A DNA stretch of 45,125 nucleotides, from NCBI GenBank assembly GCA_002724415.1, contig PBOU01000188.1, positions 1 through 45,125 of the forward strand. The letters are read 5' to 3'. The notes below the pieces were generated by a model, which searched no databases, was not told the DNA's origin, and saw nothing but the letters and a program-made list of their open reading frames with translations. Origin of the DNA: Planctomycetaceae bacterium. Its GTDB lineage: Bacteria; Planctomycetota; Planctomycetia; Planctomycetales; Planctomycetaceae. This document shows positions 35,564-43,605 of the stretch, in pieces (the first letter of the stretch is position 1; each line of letters opens with the position of its first letter). The position numbers and the translations under genes are program-made.

Positions 35564-37855
35564 CTACGACCGGCCCAACGGTTGTAGTGGGCAGTGTGCG
35601 GCCTGAAACGAGACTCCTTCGTCAGAGTCCTCGAATCGCACGGTGACGGTACGGTTTCGGGCGAATCCGTCGACGGCGACGACGGTACCCCGACCGTAGC
35701 GGGGATGCCTGACGGCCATTCCCACCGCGAACCCCTGCTCCAGTGTTGCGGCTTCACCGGTTCCATTGAGCAGGGCCGCGCCAGTCGTCAACAGTGGAGA
35801 ATCGGCCATGCCGGAGCGTCCCATTGTGTTCCCGGCATCAGGCAGTGGTGGCCTGGGGACAGCCGTGTCTCCGGGGATGGTATTGTCCCGCATGGAGAGT
35901 TGCATTTCATTGAGAAACTGGCTGGGAATCGTCGAACGGGACTGCCCATGCAGGTCACGCTGGGCAGCCAGTGTCAATGACAGTCGGTCGATGGCCCGGG
36001 TCATGCCGACAAACAGCAGGCGTCGTTCTTCCTCGATCTCACGGGGATTGTCGTCTCGCAATGACCGCTCGTGGGGCAACAGGTTCTGCTCGACGCCAGC
36101 AACGAAGACCGTGGGGAACTCGAGCCCCTTGGCCGCATGGAGGGTCATCAGGGTGACGTTGCCCTGTGATGGGTCGATGGCGTCTGTGTCGGCCACCAGG
36201 CTGGTGATTTCCAGGAACCCGGCCAACGACCGTTCATCACCGAGATCCTCGTCATACTGTGTGGCCAGTGCGAGAAGTTCGTCGATGACCGCCTGCCGCT
36301 GGATGTCCTGTTCGGAGGACTTGCCGAGGCCGGTTTGCCAGCCGGCGGTGTATCGGGTGCGGTCAATGATGGTCCGCAATAACTCGGCGACCGAGCCGGC
36401 ATCGGCCAGGTTCAGGCCGTCGATCAGTTCATGAAATCGCAACAAGGCGGTGGTGGCGGGTTTGGAGAGATTGGGGATCTGCTTGGCGTGGGCGGCGGCT
36501 TCGAGCCGGTTGATTTTTTCTGTGGTGGCGTACCGGGCCAATTTGGATTGAGTGACCTTGCCGATCCGGCGTGGTGGCTTGTTGACCACACGCGCAAATG
36601 CGGCGTCATCGGCCGGATTCTCAATCAGTCGCAGGTAACCGAGAAGATCTTTCACCTCGGCTCTCTCGAAGAATGCCACACCAGCGATGACCTGGTAGGG
36701 AATTCCCCATCTGGAGAGTGCCTGTTCGAGTTGTCGCGACATTGAGTTCACCCGGTAAAACACGGCGCAATCGCCATAGGTGCACTCGTTGCGTGAAACC
36801 AGTTCATGGATCCGGGCGGAGATACCATGGGCCTCGTCCTGTGCCGATCCGTAAACCAGCAATTCGACAGCGTCTCCCTCGGGGTTTTGTGTTATCAGCG
36901 ACTTGGCTTTGCGAAGCTGGTTGTGGGCGATGAGTTGATCGGCCGAACGGAGGATCGCGGCTGTGCTGCGGAAATTCTCCTCGAGTCGCACGACGGTGGC
37001 GTCGGGGTAGTCCTGTTCGAATCGCAGGATGTTGTCGACTCGAGCGCCGCGCCAGCCATAGATGGACTGGTCGGGATCTCCCGTGACGCACAGGTTGGGG
37101 TGGTCGTGTGAGAGCAGGCGGACGATGCCGTACTGGACGAGATTCGTGTCCTGGTATTCGTCGACCATCACAAAGCGATACTGTTGGTCGAGACGGCTGC
37201 GGAGTTCGGGATTCTCGGTCAGCAACTGTTGGACATGCAGGAGCAGATCGTCGAAGTCGACAGCGTTGGCGCGCAGCAGAAAGTCCTGGTACCGGGGATA
37301 GACGCGGGCGACGACCTCCTGGAAGTGGTTTCCCACTCGTGACACGGAATTGGCCTGGAGAGATTCCGCGGTCTGCTGTTCATTTTTGGCGCGGCTGATC
37401 CGTCCACTGATGCGGGCCGGTGGGAAATGGACCGCGTCGAGGTTGAGTTCATCGAGGACGGTTCTGACGACCTGTTTCTGATCGGTCGTGTCGAGAATGG
37501 TGTAGTTGGCCTGGAGTCCGACCAGTTCGGCATGGTCTCTCAGCAACCTCGCACAAAAACGGTGGAAGGTGCTGACTGCCACCGGTCGACCTCCGGCGAG
37601 TCGCTCAACCCGGGCCGCCATTTCCTCGGCAGCTTTATTCGTGAAGGTCACCGCCAGGATCTGCCGGGGATCCACGCCACGTTCAACCAGCCGTGCCATC
37701 CGGCGGGTGATCACGCGAGTTTTTCCGGAACCCGGGCCGGCGAGTACCAGCAGTGGACCTTCGAAGTGGTCCACGGCGGTTCGTTGTGCTGGGGTCAGTT
37801 GGTCCGGGGCAAGCGAATGCGGAGGTGACGAGTCTGCTGTGGCCAAGTTGTCCAT
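35564..37855 (-). CDS. uvrD: UvrD/PcrA-type DNA helicase (superfamily 1A)
   Basis: The product has 763 residues. Helicase motifs in order: Q-motif region LTPAQRTAVDHF, Walker A AGPGSGKTRVI, motif Ia TFTNKAAEEM, DEYQDTN (motif II), GDPDQSIYGWRGA (III), VRLEENFRST (IV), VTLMTLHAAKGLEFP (V) and LLFVGMTRA (VI). The C-terminus is a Tudor-like tail (VRHPRYGRGTVVAVDG), as in PcrA, which binds RNA polymerase in other bacteria. It unwinds DNA 3'-5' in excision and mismatch repair. xerD follows 54 bp downstream on the same strand. Confidence 0.93.
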   Translation of the reverse strand: MDNLATADSSPPHSLAPDQLTPAQRTAVDHFEGPLLVLAGPGSGKTRVITRRMARLVERGVDPRQILAVTFTNKAAEEMAARVERLAGGRPVAVSTFHRFCARLLRDHAELVGLQANYTILDTTDQKQVVRTVLDELNLDAVHFPPARISGRISRAKNEQQTAESLQANSVSRVGNHFQEVVARVYPRYQDFLLRANAVDFDDLLLHVQQLLTENPELRSRLDQQYRFVMVDEYQDTNLVQYGIVRLLSHDHPNLCVTGDPDQSIYGWRGARVDNILRFEQDYPDATVVRLEENFRSTAAILRSADQLIAHNQLRKAKSLITQNPEGDAVELLVYGSAQDEAHGISARIHELVSRNECTYGDCAVFYRVNSMSRQLEQALSRWGIPYQVIAGVAFFERAEVKDLLGYLRLIENPADDAAFARVVNKPPRRIGKVTQSKLARYATTEKINRLEAAAHAKQIPNLSKPATTALLRFHELIDGLNLADAGSVAELLRTIIDRTRYTAGWQTGLGKSSEQDIQRQAVIDELLALATQYDEDLGDERSLAGFLEITSLVADTDAIDPSQGNVTLMTLHAAKGLEFPTVFVAGVEQNLLPHERSLRDDNPREIEEERRLLFVGMTRAIDRLSLTLAAQRDLHGQSRSTIPSQFLNEMQLSMRDNTIPGDTAVPRPPLPDAGNTMGRSGMADSPLLTTGAALLNGTGEAATLEQGFAVGMAVRHPRYGRGTVVAVDGFARNRTVTVRFEDSDEGVSFQAAHCPLQPLGRS

Positions 37856-38220
37856 CCGTGGCTGGGGCGTTGTGGGTATTTCCCGGCAGGCCCGAAACAG
37901 CCATATTGACCAATTTGGGGGGTTGGGTCAAAGATGGGCAATTGCTGGGATTGTTTCGATGGGTCAGATTGCGTAAGAGACGGGTGACGCTGTCGCCATA
38001 TCCTTTCGTTTTACCCGGAGACGGCTTGAATGAATTTATCCGGATGTGGAATGGGTTTTTGTCGAAAAAGGGGGCAAACGCTGTCGATAAGAACCGACAG
38101 CGTTTGCCATCGCTGGGACCTCCACGACGGGTTTCTCCTCGATGGGTTACTGTTACAAAAGTCCTGAAACGCAGGACTGGATCCAGACACAAGTCATCCT
38201 CAAACTCGGTGGCACTTTTC
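37856..38220. other. 365-bp divergent intergenic region with a long hairpin
   Basis: This region lies between uvrD (minus) and the gene at 38221 (plus) and must hold both promoters. It contains the 14-bp inverted repeat at 38073-38108 and a second hairpin at 38161-38177 (GTCCTG, AAACG, CAGGAC). The plus-strand frame is open across the region from 37753, but its product has low-complexity, non-homologous character there, so I read it as untranslated leader rather than coding. I found no confident -35/-10 pair. Confidence 0.55.
38073..38108 (-). terminator. Perfect 14-bp inverted repeat with T-run on the minus strand
   Basis: GGCAAACGCTGTCG, eight-base loop ATAAGAAC, CGACAGCGTTTGCC: 14 uninterrupted base pairs. 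On the minus strand the stem is followed by CCC and TTTTT (38069-38065), the form of a Rho-independent terminator. No minus-strand gene is seen to the right before 41425, so it may end an antisense or small RNA, or act instead as a plus-strand leader hairpin 112 nt before the next start. Confidence 0.5.
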
Positions 38221-40443
38221 ATGACCATTTCTCGTCGCGTATCAGTCCTGCGGTTGTCTGCTGCCATTGGTTCGCTGACGGCCTTGATGGTTTTGGCCTT
38301 GTCGGTTCCTGATGTGTCGGCCCAGGCGAAGCCGTCAGGACCGAATCCGGGGTTGGTCGGCTTGCTGCCGGCCGAAGCTCCCTACGACCTGAACGAGGAG
38401 TCGTTTGAGGCGTTGACCGGCAAGTGGGCTCCGGTGCGGACAAAAGTGTCGAGCCTGGTCGAGAAATTGCATTCGGACAAATCGTTGGACGTGGTTGGGC
38501 AGCGTCGAGTCATCGAGGAACTCAAGGAGCAGATCCGCCTGATTCGTGGTGGAATCCAGCAGCCGAACAACAAGCCGGTCGTCCGAGAACTGGTGACGTT
38601 GCATGGTCGATTGGCTCGACGGGTGGGCCTGGCCGAGGCCTTGCTGGATGCGGTGACGATTTCCACCAAATCGGCCAAGCCGAAGGCGGCTGCTGGTACG
38701 CCACGCGAGAAGTTGGCTGGATCGGTCATGGTCCTCAACGCCTACCTGAAGTCGTTTGATACCGGCCCCACCTGGATAGACTTTCTCAGTCTCAACGAGG
38801 TGGCCGTCGCCGTGCAGAAGAAAGCTCCTGCCAAGCGAGACCTGGACACCCTGCGTGCAGCGCTCAAGACTCTCCAAACCAAGGACAACCTGGGCAACGC
38901 CGCGCAGATCAAGTTTCTCCAGGAGCCCCAATTTGAAGCAGTCGAGACTGGCCTGGCCGCTTACCTGGCAGTGGCTGGCAAGCCGATGGCGGCTCCCAAA
39001 CCGCCAGCCAAGCCGCTGGATGACAAGACCCGCTCGGCGTTGCGGCCGCATCTGGTGACCTTGGCTGCTGCGATTGACAGTTACGAGGAGACGGCATCGC
39101 GAACCGCTGCGACTCGTGCCCGGAAGGCCTTGATGGCCATCCAGGGCATTTCCCGGTCACAGTACGAGCAACTTGGTGAAGCTCTCCGCCCGCACTACCT
39201 GGGATACAACCTGCGTGTCGTTGCCAGCGAGCAGTTGCTGGCCCGGTACGTGGCGCAGACACGAGTCGAGAAAAAACCCGTGCGTGACGTGATTCTCGAA
39301 GCCCAGGTCAGTGGCGATTCGACCACGACAGCGAGGGTGGGTATTGATCTGCTGCCCAGTCAACAGGGGGCCCGTTTCAATATGGTGCTCGAGGGCAAGA
39401 CGATCACCGACACGCGTGCCGACAAGAAGGGCGCCAGCATTTTCACGCACGGTGAACACACCTTCAGTGCGACCAAGCTGGTGCACTTTGACGGGGACCG
39501 CTTCACGACCAAGCCGGCCGAGGTGGCTGTCGACGCCAACAACACGATCGTTGATGTTGCGGCAAAAAGTTCACTCGTCCGGAGGATTGCTCGCAAGAAG
39601 GCGATCAAGCTCACGCCGCGAAGCGAGCAGATTGCTGCTCAGAAAGTTGCGGCCGACGTGGCGCCGGAATTCAACGGTGAAGTGGACAAACAGTTCAAGC
39701 AGGCAACTGCCGACCTCGCCAAGCATGTCAACGGCCCACTCGACGAACTCAAGCTGGCTCCCGCTGGCCGGAGTGTCACCTCCACGGACACCGAACTTCG
39801 TGTCTCCAGCCAGTTGATGGGCTCGGGCGAGTTGGCCGGTGGAATGCCCAATCCGGCGGTTGTTTCCAAGAAGGGACTGGTGGTGCATCTCCACGAGTCG
39901 GCTATCAACAATGCCCTGGATCGGATGAATCTGGCCGGCAAGACGATGACCGAGGATGATGTCAAGGCGGAGTTCGAGAAGACCGTTTCGACATTCCTGG
40001 GCCGTGAGTTTCACTTCAAGTCCGAGGCAAAAACGAGTGGCGACAGTGGGCCAACGACGTTGATGTTTGCGGCTGACGATCCGATTCGGGTCCGAATTGC
40101 TGAAGGCCAGTTGAAGTTGATTATCCGCGCCGGTTTGAAGCAGGGCGGAGGCAAGGAGGACATTCCGCCACAGGTCGTGACAATGCCGTTTGACGTTCGG
40201 ATCGCCGGCGAGAATGTGGCTGTCGCTCGCGGTTCGGTCAAGGTCTCGGCGGTGTCGCGTCCCAAGAGCCGCGCGAAGCAGATTGTCCGGGCCGGAGTCG
40301 TTCGCAAGAAACTGAGCGCGGCGGTGAAGAATCGAATGATCGATCGTCACTTCAACGTGACACGCGAGGGCGCTGATCCGATCAATCTCTCGGTGACTCG
40401 TGTCGAGGCAAACGACGGTTGGCTGAGTATTGTCTTTGAGTAA
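38221..40443 (+). CDS. Large secreted protein of unknown function
   Basis: ATG 38221 begins a signal peptide (VSVLRLSAAIGSLTALMVLALSV, shown by residues 7-29). The product has 740 residues and no second membrane segment. Residues ~30-330 are helical and rich in Ala, Lys and Leu. Residues ~350-740 are beta-rich with many charged residues (VRDVILEAQVSGDSTTTARV, ILEGKTITDTRADKKGA-like). Similar proteins of about this size occur in planctomycetes, but I know no function. It is alone in its transcript apart from the closely following aldo/keto reductase (24-bp gap). Confidence 0.78.
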   Translation: MTISRRVSVLRLSAAIGSLTALMVLALSVPDVSAQAKPSGPNPGLVGLLPAEAPYDLNEESFEALTGKWAPVRTKVSSLVEKLHSDKSLDVVGQRRVIEELKEQIRLIRGGIQQPNNKPVVRELVTLHGRLARRVGLAEALLDAVTISTKSAKPKAAAGTPREKLAGSVMVLNAYLKSFDTGPTWIDFLSLNEVAVAVQKKAPAKRDLDTLRAALKTLQTKDNLGNAAQIKFLQEPQFEAVETGLAAYLAVAGKPMAAPKPPAKPLDDKTRSALRPHLVTLAAAIDSYEETASRTAATRARKALMAIQGISRSQYEQLGEALRPHYLGYNLRVVASEQLLARYVAQTRVEKKPVRDVILEAQVSGDSTTTARVGIDLLPSQQGARFNMVLEGKTITDTRADKKGASIFTHGEHTFSATKLVHFDGDRFTTKPAEVAVDANNTIVDVAAKSSLVRRIARKKAIKLTPRSEQIAAQKVAADVAPEFNGEVDKQFKQATADLAKHVNGPLDELKLAPAGRSVTSTDTELRVSSQLMGSGELAGGMPNPAVVSKKGLVVHLHESAINNALDRMNLAGKTMTEDDVKAEFEKTVSTFLGREFHFKSEAKTSGDSGPTTLMFAADDPIRVRIAEGQLKLIIRAGLKQGGGKEDIPPQVVTMPFDVRIAGENVAVARGSVKVSAVSRPKSRAKQIVRAGVVRKKLSAAVKNRMIDRHFNVTREGADPINLSVTRVEANDGWLSIVFE

Positions 40444-40467
40444 TGCCGAGGGGCAGGGGCCGAATCG

Positions 40468-41388
40468 ATGGAAACACGGACGTTTGGTCGGACCGGTCTG
40501 GACGTGTCGGTGCTGGGGTTTGGCGGAGCTCCCATCGGGGTGCTGGAGACCGGTCAACGCGAAGTCGACGGTGTGCTGGGCCTCTTGCTGGATCATGGCG
40601 TCAACCTGATCGATACCGCTGCGGGGTATCGTGGTTCCGAAGAGGCGATCGGGCAGTCGATCGGGAGCCGGCGAGACGACTTCGTATTGGTCTCGAAGTG
40701 CGGCCAGGCTTTTGACGATGTGCCGGGATCACCGTGGTCTGCCGAGGTGATCACCGCGACTGTCGACAGGTCGCTCGCAAGATTGCGGACTGATCATCTT
40801 GACGTGATGCTCCTGCACACCTGTGACCGTGAGGTGCTGGAACAGGGGGAGGCGCTTGGTGCACTGGTCCGTGCCCGGGATGCCGGCAAGGTCCGTTTCG
40901 TGGGATATTCCGGCGACAATCGGACGGGGGCATACGCGGCGTGCCTGGACGACGTCAGTGTGATCCAGACGTCCGTCAACCTGTGCGATCAAGTGAACAT
41001 CGATGAGGTCTTGCCGACCGCTGCAGAATTTGGAGTTGGCGTGATGGCCAAGCGACCGATCGCCAACGCAGCCTGGAAGGACCTCAATGACCAACCGGGT
41101 TTTTATGCTCGTTATGCCGAAACCTACACCGAGCGGCTGGCACTGATGGCGTTTGCCCCCGAGGACATCGGGTTCGAGGAATCGGACTGGGCCGAAGTGG
41201 CCCTGAGGTTCACGCTGTCGTGCGATGTCCACACCGCGATCATCGGCACGACGAATCCTGATCATGTGCTTGCCAATATTGAAGCCGCCTCCCGCGGGCC
41301 GTTGCCCGAGGAAGCGATCGCCCGGATCCGAACCGCATTCGAGGAAGCGGTGGAGGACGCGGGCGAGAAATGGGCCGGGCAGACCTAG
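40468..41388 (+). CDS. Aldo/keto reductase
   Basis: The product has 306 residues. The family start FGRTGLDVSVLGFGGAPIG is followed by the catalytic tetrad D49 and Y54 (LIDTAAGY), K77 (VLVSKCG) and H117 (LLHTCD). SNP-binding-type ends such as AIIGTTNPDHVLAN match the NADPH phosphate site. It reduces an aldehyde or ketone of unknown identity; close relatives in bacteria include sugar and methylglyoxal reductases. No signal peptide. Confidence 0.9.
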   Translation: METRTFGRTGLDVSVLGFGGAPIGVLETGQREVDGVLGLLLDHGVNLIDTAAGYRGSEEAIGQSIGSRRDDFVLVSKCGQAFDDVPGSPWSAEVITATVDRSLARLRTDHLDVMLLHTCDREVLEQGEALGALVRARDAGKVRFVGYSGDNRTGAYAACLDDVSVIQTSVNLCDQVNIDEVLPTAAEFGVGVMAKRPIANAAWKDLNDQPGFYARYAETYTERLALMAFAPEDIGFEESDWAEVALRFTLSCDVHTAIIGTTNPDHVLANIEAASRGPLPEEAIARIRTAFEEAVEDAGEKWAGQT

Positions 41389-41400
41389 GTTGGCTGCCGG

Positions 41401-41417
41401 GGTGATCTCAATTCACC
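41401..41417. repeat. Short inverted repeat between convergent genes
   Basis: GGTGA, seven-base loop, TCACC in the 36-bp gap between the aldo/keto reductase and the dehydrogenase. No T-run; possibly a weak terminator. Confidence 0.25.
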
Positions 41418-41424
41418 GCCAATC

Positions 41425-42444
41425 TCAGGCGACCTTCTGGTTGGGCTTCACCGGAGTGTCCACCGTGTCCCTGCCAGTGCGGCCGCTGGCGTCGGCGAGT
41501 TGCTTGAGACCCAGCAGGAAACGGTCCCGACGTTGGGTCAGCTTGGCCAGGTCCTCGGGCGAGTAGTCGTAGAAACCACCGCCGGTCTTGGTTCCCAGTC
41601 GGCCTGCGGCAAGTTGATCGCACAGCACTGGCGGAGGCGTGGTGGCATCACCGAGGTCTTGCCAGAGATAGCTGGAGATACTGTGAAAGACGTCCAGCCC
41701 TCCAAAATCGGCCGCCTGCAGTGGTCCGAGGAATCCCCATCGGAATCCCGGGCCTCCGGTCATGGCCCGGTCGAGATCCTCGGGACTGACAACTCCTTCC
41801 TGGACGAGGTGCAGCGCCTCGCGGAAAACCGCGAACTGGAGGCGGTTTCCGACGAATCCCGGAACATCACGCCGGACGTGAATCGGTTGCTTGCCGAGCG
41901 CGATGGCCAGGTCCAGCAGTTGTTGGATCAGTTTCGGATCGGTTTGTTCTCCGGAGGTGACCTCGACCAGGGGCACCAACTCGGCCGGGTTCCACCAGTG
42001 GAAGCCGGCGACTTGTTCGGGACGGCCGGTCGCCCGGGCGAGGGTGGTGATCGAGAGACCAGAGGTGTTGGAGACCAGCGCCGTGTGAGGAGGGGCGAGA
42101 CGATCGAGTGTCGCAAAAACCTCGCATTTGAGCTCGATGTTCTCCGGTACGGCTTCAATGACCATGTTGGCCTGGCTGACCGATGTCTCGAGGTTGGTGG
42201 AGATGGCCAACCGCTGTTCACCGTCGGTGGAGACGTCGCTGGATTGCAATCCGGCAGCCTCGAGTGTCGTGCGACTGGTGGCGATCCGTTGAAGAGCTCG
42301 TTGGAGTGCACCGGAGTCGACATCGGTGAGAGTGACCTCGTGCCCGTGATCGGCCAGGCATTGAGCAATCCCGGCACCCATGGTGCCTGCACCCAGCACG
42401 ACAACCCGTGCGGGTTGACCGGTCTCATTTTCGGTATCTGACAT
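41425..42444 (-). CDS. 3-hydroxyacyl-CoA dehydrogenase
   Basis: ATG 42444 follows a strong AGGAGG (around 42451-42456), so the longer frame to 42510 is rejected. The product has 339 residues. The NAD fold opens with VVVLGAGTMGAGIAQ; later blocks are SNTSGLSITTLA, the catalytic-His block GFHWWNPAELVPLVE, and DVPGFVGNRLQFAVFREAL, and a C-terminal domain with GTKTGGGFYDY. It oxidises (S)-3-hydroxyacyl-CoA in beta-oxidation or reduces acetoacetyl-CoA. No thiolase or hydratase is present here, so the exact chain length is open. Confidence 0.9.
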   Translation of the reverse strand: MSDTENETGQPARVVVLGAGTMGAGIAQCLADHGHEVTLTDVDSGALQRALQRIATSRTTLEAAGLQSSDVSTDGEQRLAISTNLETSVSQANMVIEAVPENIELKCEVFATLDRLAPPHTALVSNTSGLSITTLARATGRPEQVAGFHWWNPAELVPLVEVTSGEQTDPKLIQQLLDLAIALGKQPIHVRRDVPGFVGNRLQFAVFREALHLVQEGVVSPEDLDRAMTGGPGFRWGFLGPLQAADFGGLDVFHSISSYLWQDLGDATTPPPVLCDQLAAGRLGTKTGGGFYDYSPEDLAKLTQRRDRFLLGLKQLADASGRTGRDTVDTPVKPNQKVA

Positions 42445-42536
42445 CGACGACCTCCTGTCGAATACCCTGTGCAGTCGCGCGCATTGTAAACGCGGACCGC
42501 TGGAGGGCAAGAAGAAAATTCGACCGGGGCGCGATA

Positions 42537-43406
42537 CTACCGCTTGCCGGGTTTCGATGTTTTGGGACGCGTGAGTTTGAGGTCACCGGGCTGGATAGGG
42601 ACTGTGACACCGGTCTGGGGAATCGGCCTTTTGAGTGTCCAGAGGATGCCCTGGATGACCAGCCTGCGGTACTCGGTTTTTTTCCAGTTCTCGTGGAAGT
42701 GCAGGCCGCTGAACCCAAAACTCCTTCCCCCGTCGGGACGGCTCCAGGCCCAGGAAACGGTCTCGGGCGTGCCGTTGATGGGCACTTTCAACAGGGGGGT
42801 GATCTTCGAGCCGTTGCCGACGAATTTCAGGCGATAATAGAACTCGTCCTTGACCTGGAACGGCTGGATGCCATTGAGCACCGGATGCGATGGTTTTGCG
42901 GGCGTGGCACGGGTGGTGACCACGGTGTACTTCCGGTCTGGCCCACCATGACAGCCGCCGAGCAACGACAGGAACGCCGGGATGGGTTCGGCCTTGCGGG
43001 TTCCAATACCCCAGTGCAGGCCGGCGAGCCCTCCGCCGCGGGCGGCGAGTTTTTTGAAGGCCGCCAGGCGTCTGGAATCGTCACTGATCCACTTGGCACC
43101 TTCGGAGACGAACAGGGCCGCGGCATCGGCTCCGTCCAGCAATTCCGGACCCTCCGGCCAGGGGGCGTTGGCCCGGACCACTATTGGCTGGATGCCGTGA
43201 TGACGTTGCAACTGACGAGCAATGATTCACATCCCCGCCTGGTACTCGTGAGTCGAACGGGGGTGTCCATCTGGATCATGCCACAGAAGCAGCACGCGGG
43301 GTGGGGGCTTCACGGTTGGCTTCTTGTCCGCCTGGAGAACGCCGGGGAGCAGGAACAAGACGGCGAGCGTCAACAGTCGAGCGGGTCGTGTGGGAAGTGG
43401 TGTCAT
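42537..43406 (-). pseudogene. ThuA-like domain protein interrupted by in-frame UGA (nonsense mutation or selenoprotein)
   Basis: ATG 43406 opens a signal peptide (ARLLTLAVLFLLPGVLQA). The frame gives 59 residues, then UGA at 43229-43227, then 229 more residues in the same frame to the stop at 42537. Across the UGA the sequence reads THEYQAGM-(UGA)-IIARQLQRHHGI. It continues as a ThuA-like glutamine-amidotransferase-type domain: EPWPEGPELL-like, ALFVSEGAKW, GLAGLHWGIG, and the late SWAWSRPDGGRSFGF. Planctomycetes carry many exported ThuA-like proteins linked to sugar or carbohydrate metabolism. No hairpin after the UGA meets bacterial SECIS rules, so a one-base change (for example CGA to TGA) is the simpler reading; Sec remains possible. 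Confidence 0.6.
43227..43229 (-). other. In-frame UGA in ThuA-like gene
   Basis: The codon lies between ATG (Met) and ATC (Ile). The downstream RNA offers GGC-AUCCA-GCC with AUCAC/GUGGU outside, but the apical loop has no G in its first two bases. I cannot decide between nonsense mutation, sequencing error and selenocysteine. Confidence 0.5.
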
Positions 43407-43605
43407 GGCGTCAACTCTCGATGGAATAGACGTTTTGGAAGCCACAGGAGGACATTCAGGAAAATGTGGTTTTGTTTGCAATTGGTTGTACGGAATTGTG
43501 GTCTGCCAGGCACTATTAAGTACAGGAGGTGGTCTTGGGGCAGATACGCTCCGTCACCACGCCCGGGTCTGTTCGAGATACAGTTCCAGCGAGGAAATGG
43601 AATTC

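Noticed and set aside
37753-38220. N-terminal extension of the 740-residue secreted protein
   Set aside because: A clear signal peptide begins at 38221; the upstream part overlaps uvrD, spans a strong hairpin and has no homologous character.
43160-43226. SECIS for the ThuA-like UGA
   Set aside because: Possible stems (UUGC/GCAA; GGC/GCC) have loops that are too large, too near the UGA or without the required G.
43487-43520. Promoter-like TTGTAC and TATTAA upstream of the gene at 43606
   Set aside because: The spacing is over 20 bp, too far for a standard sigma-70 promoter.
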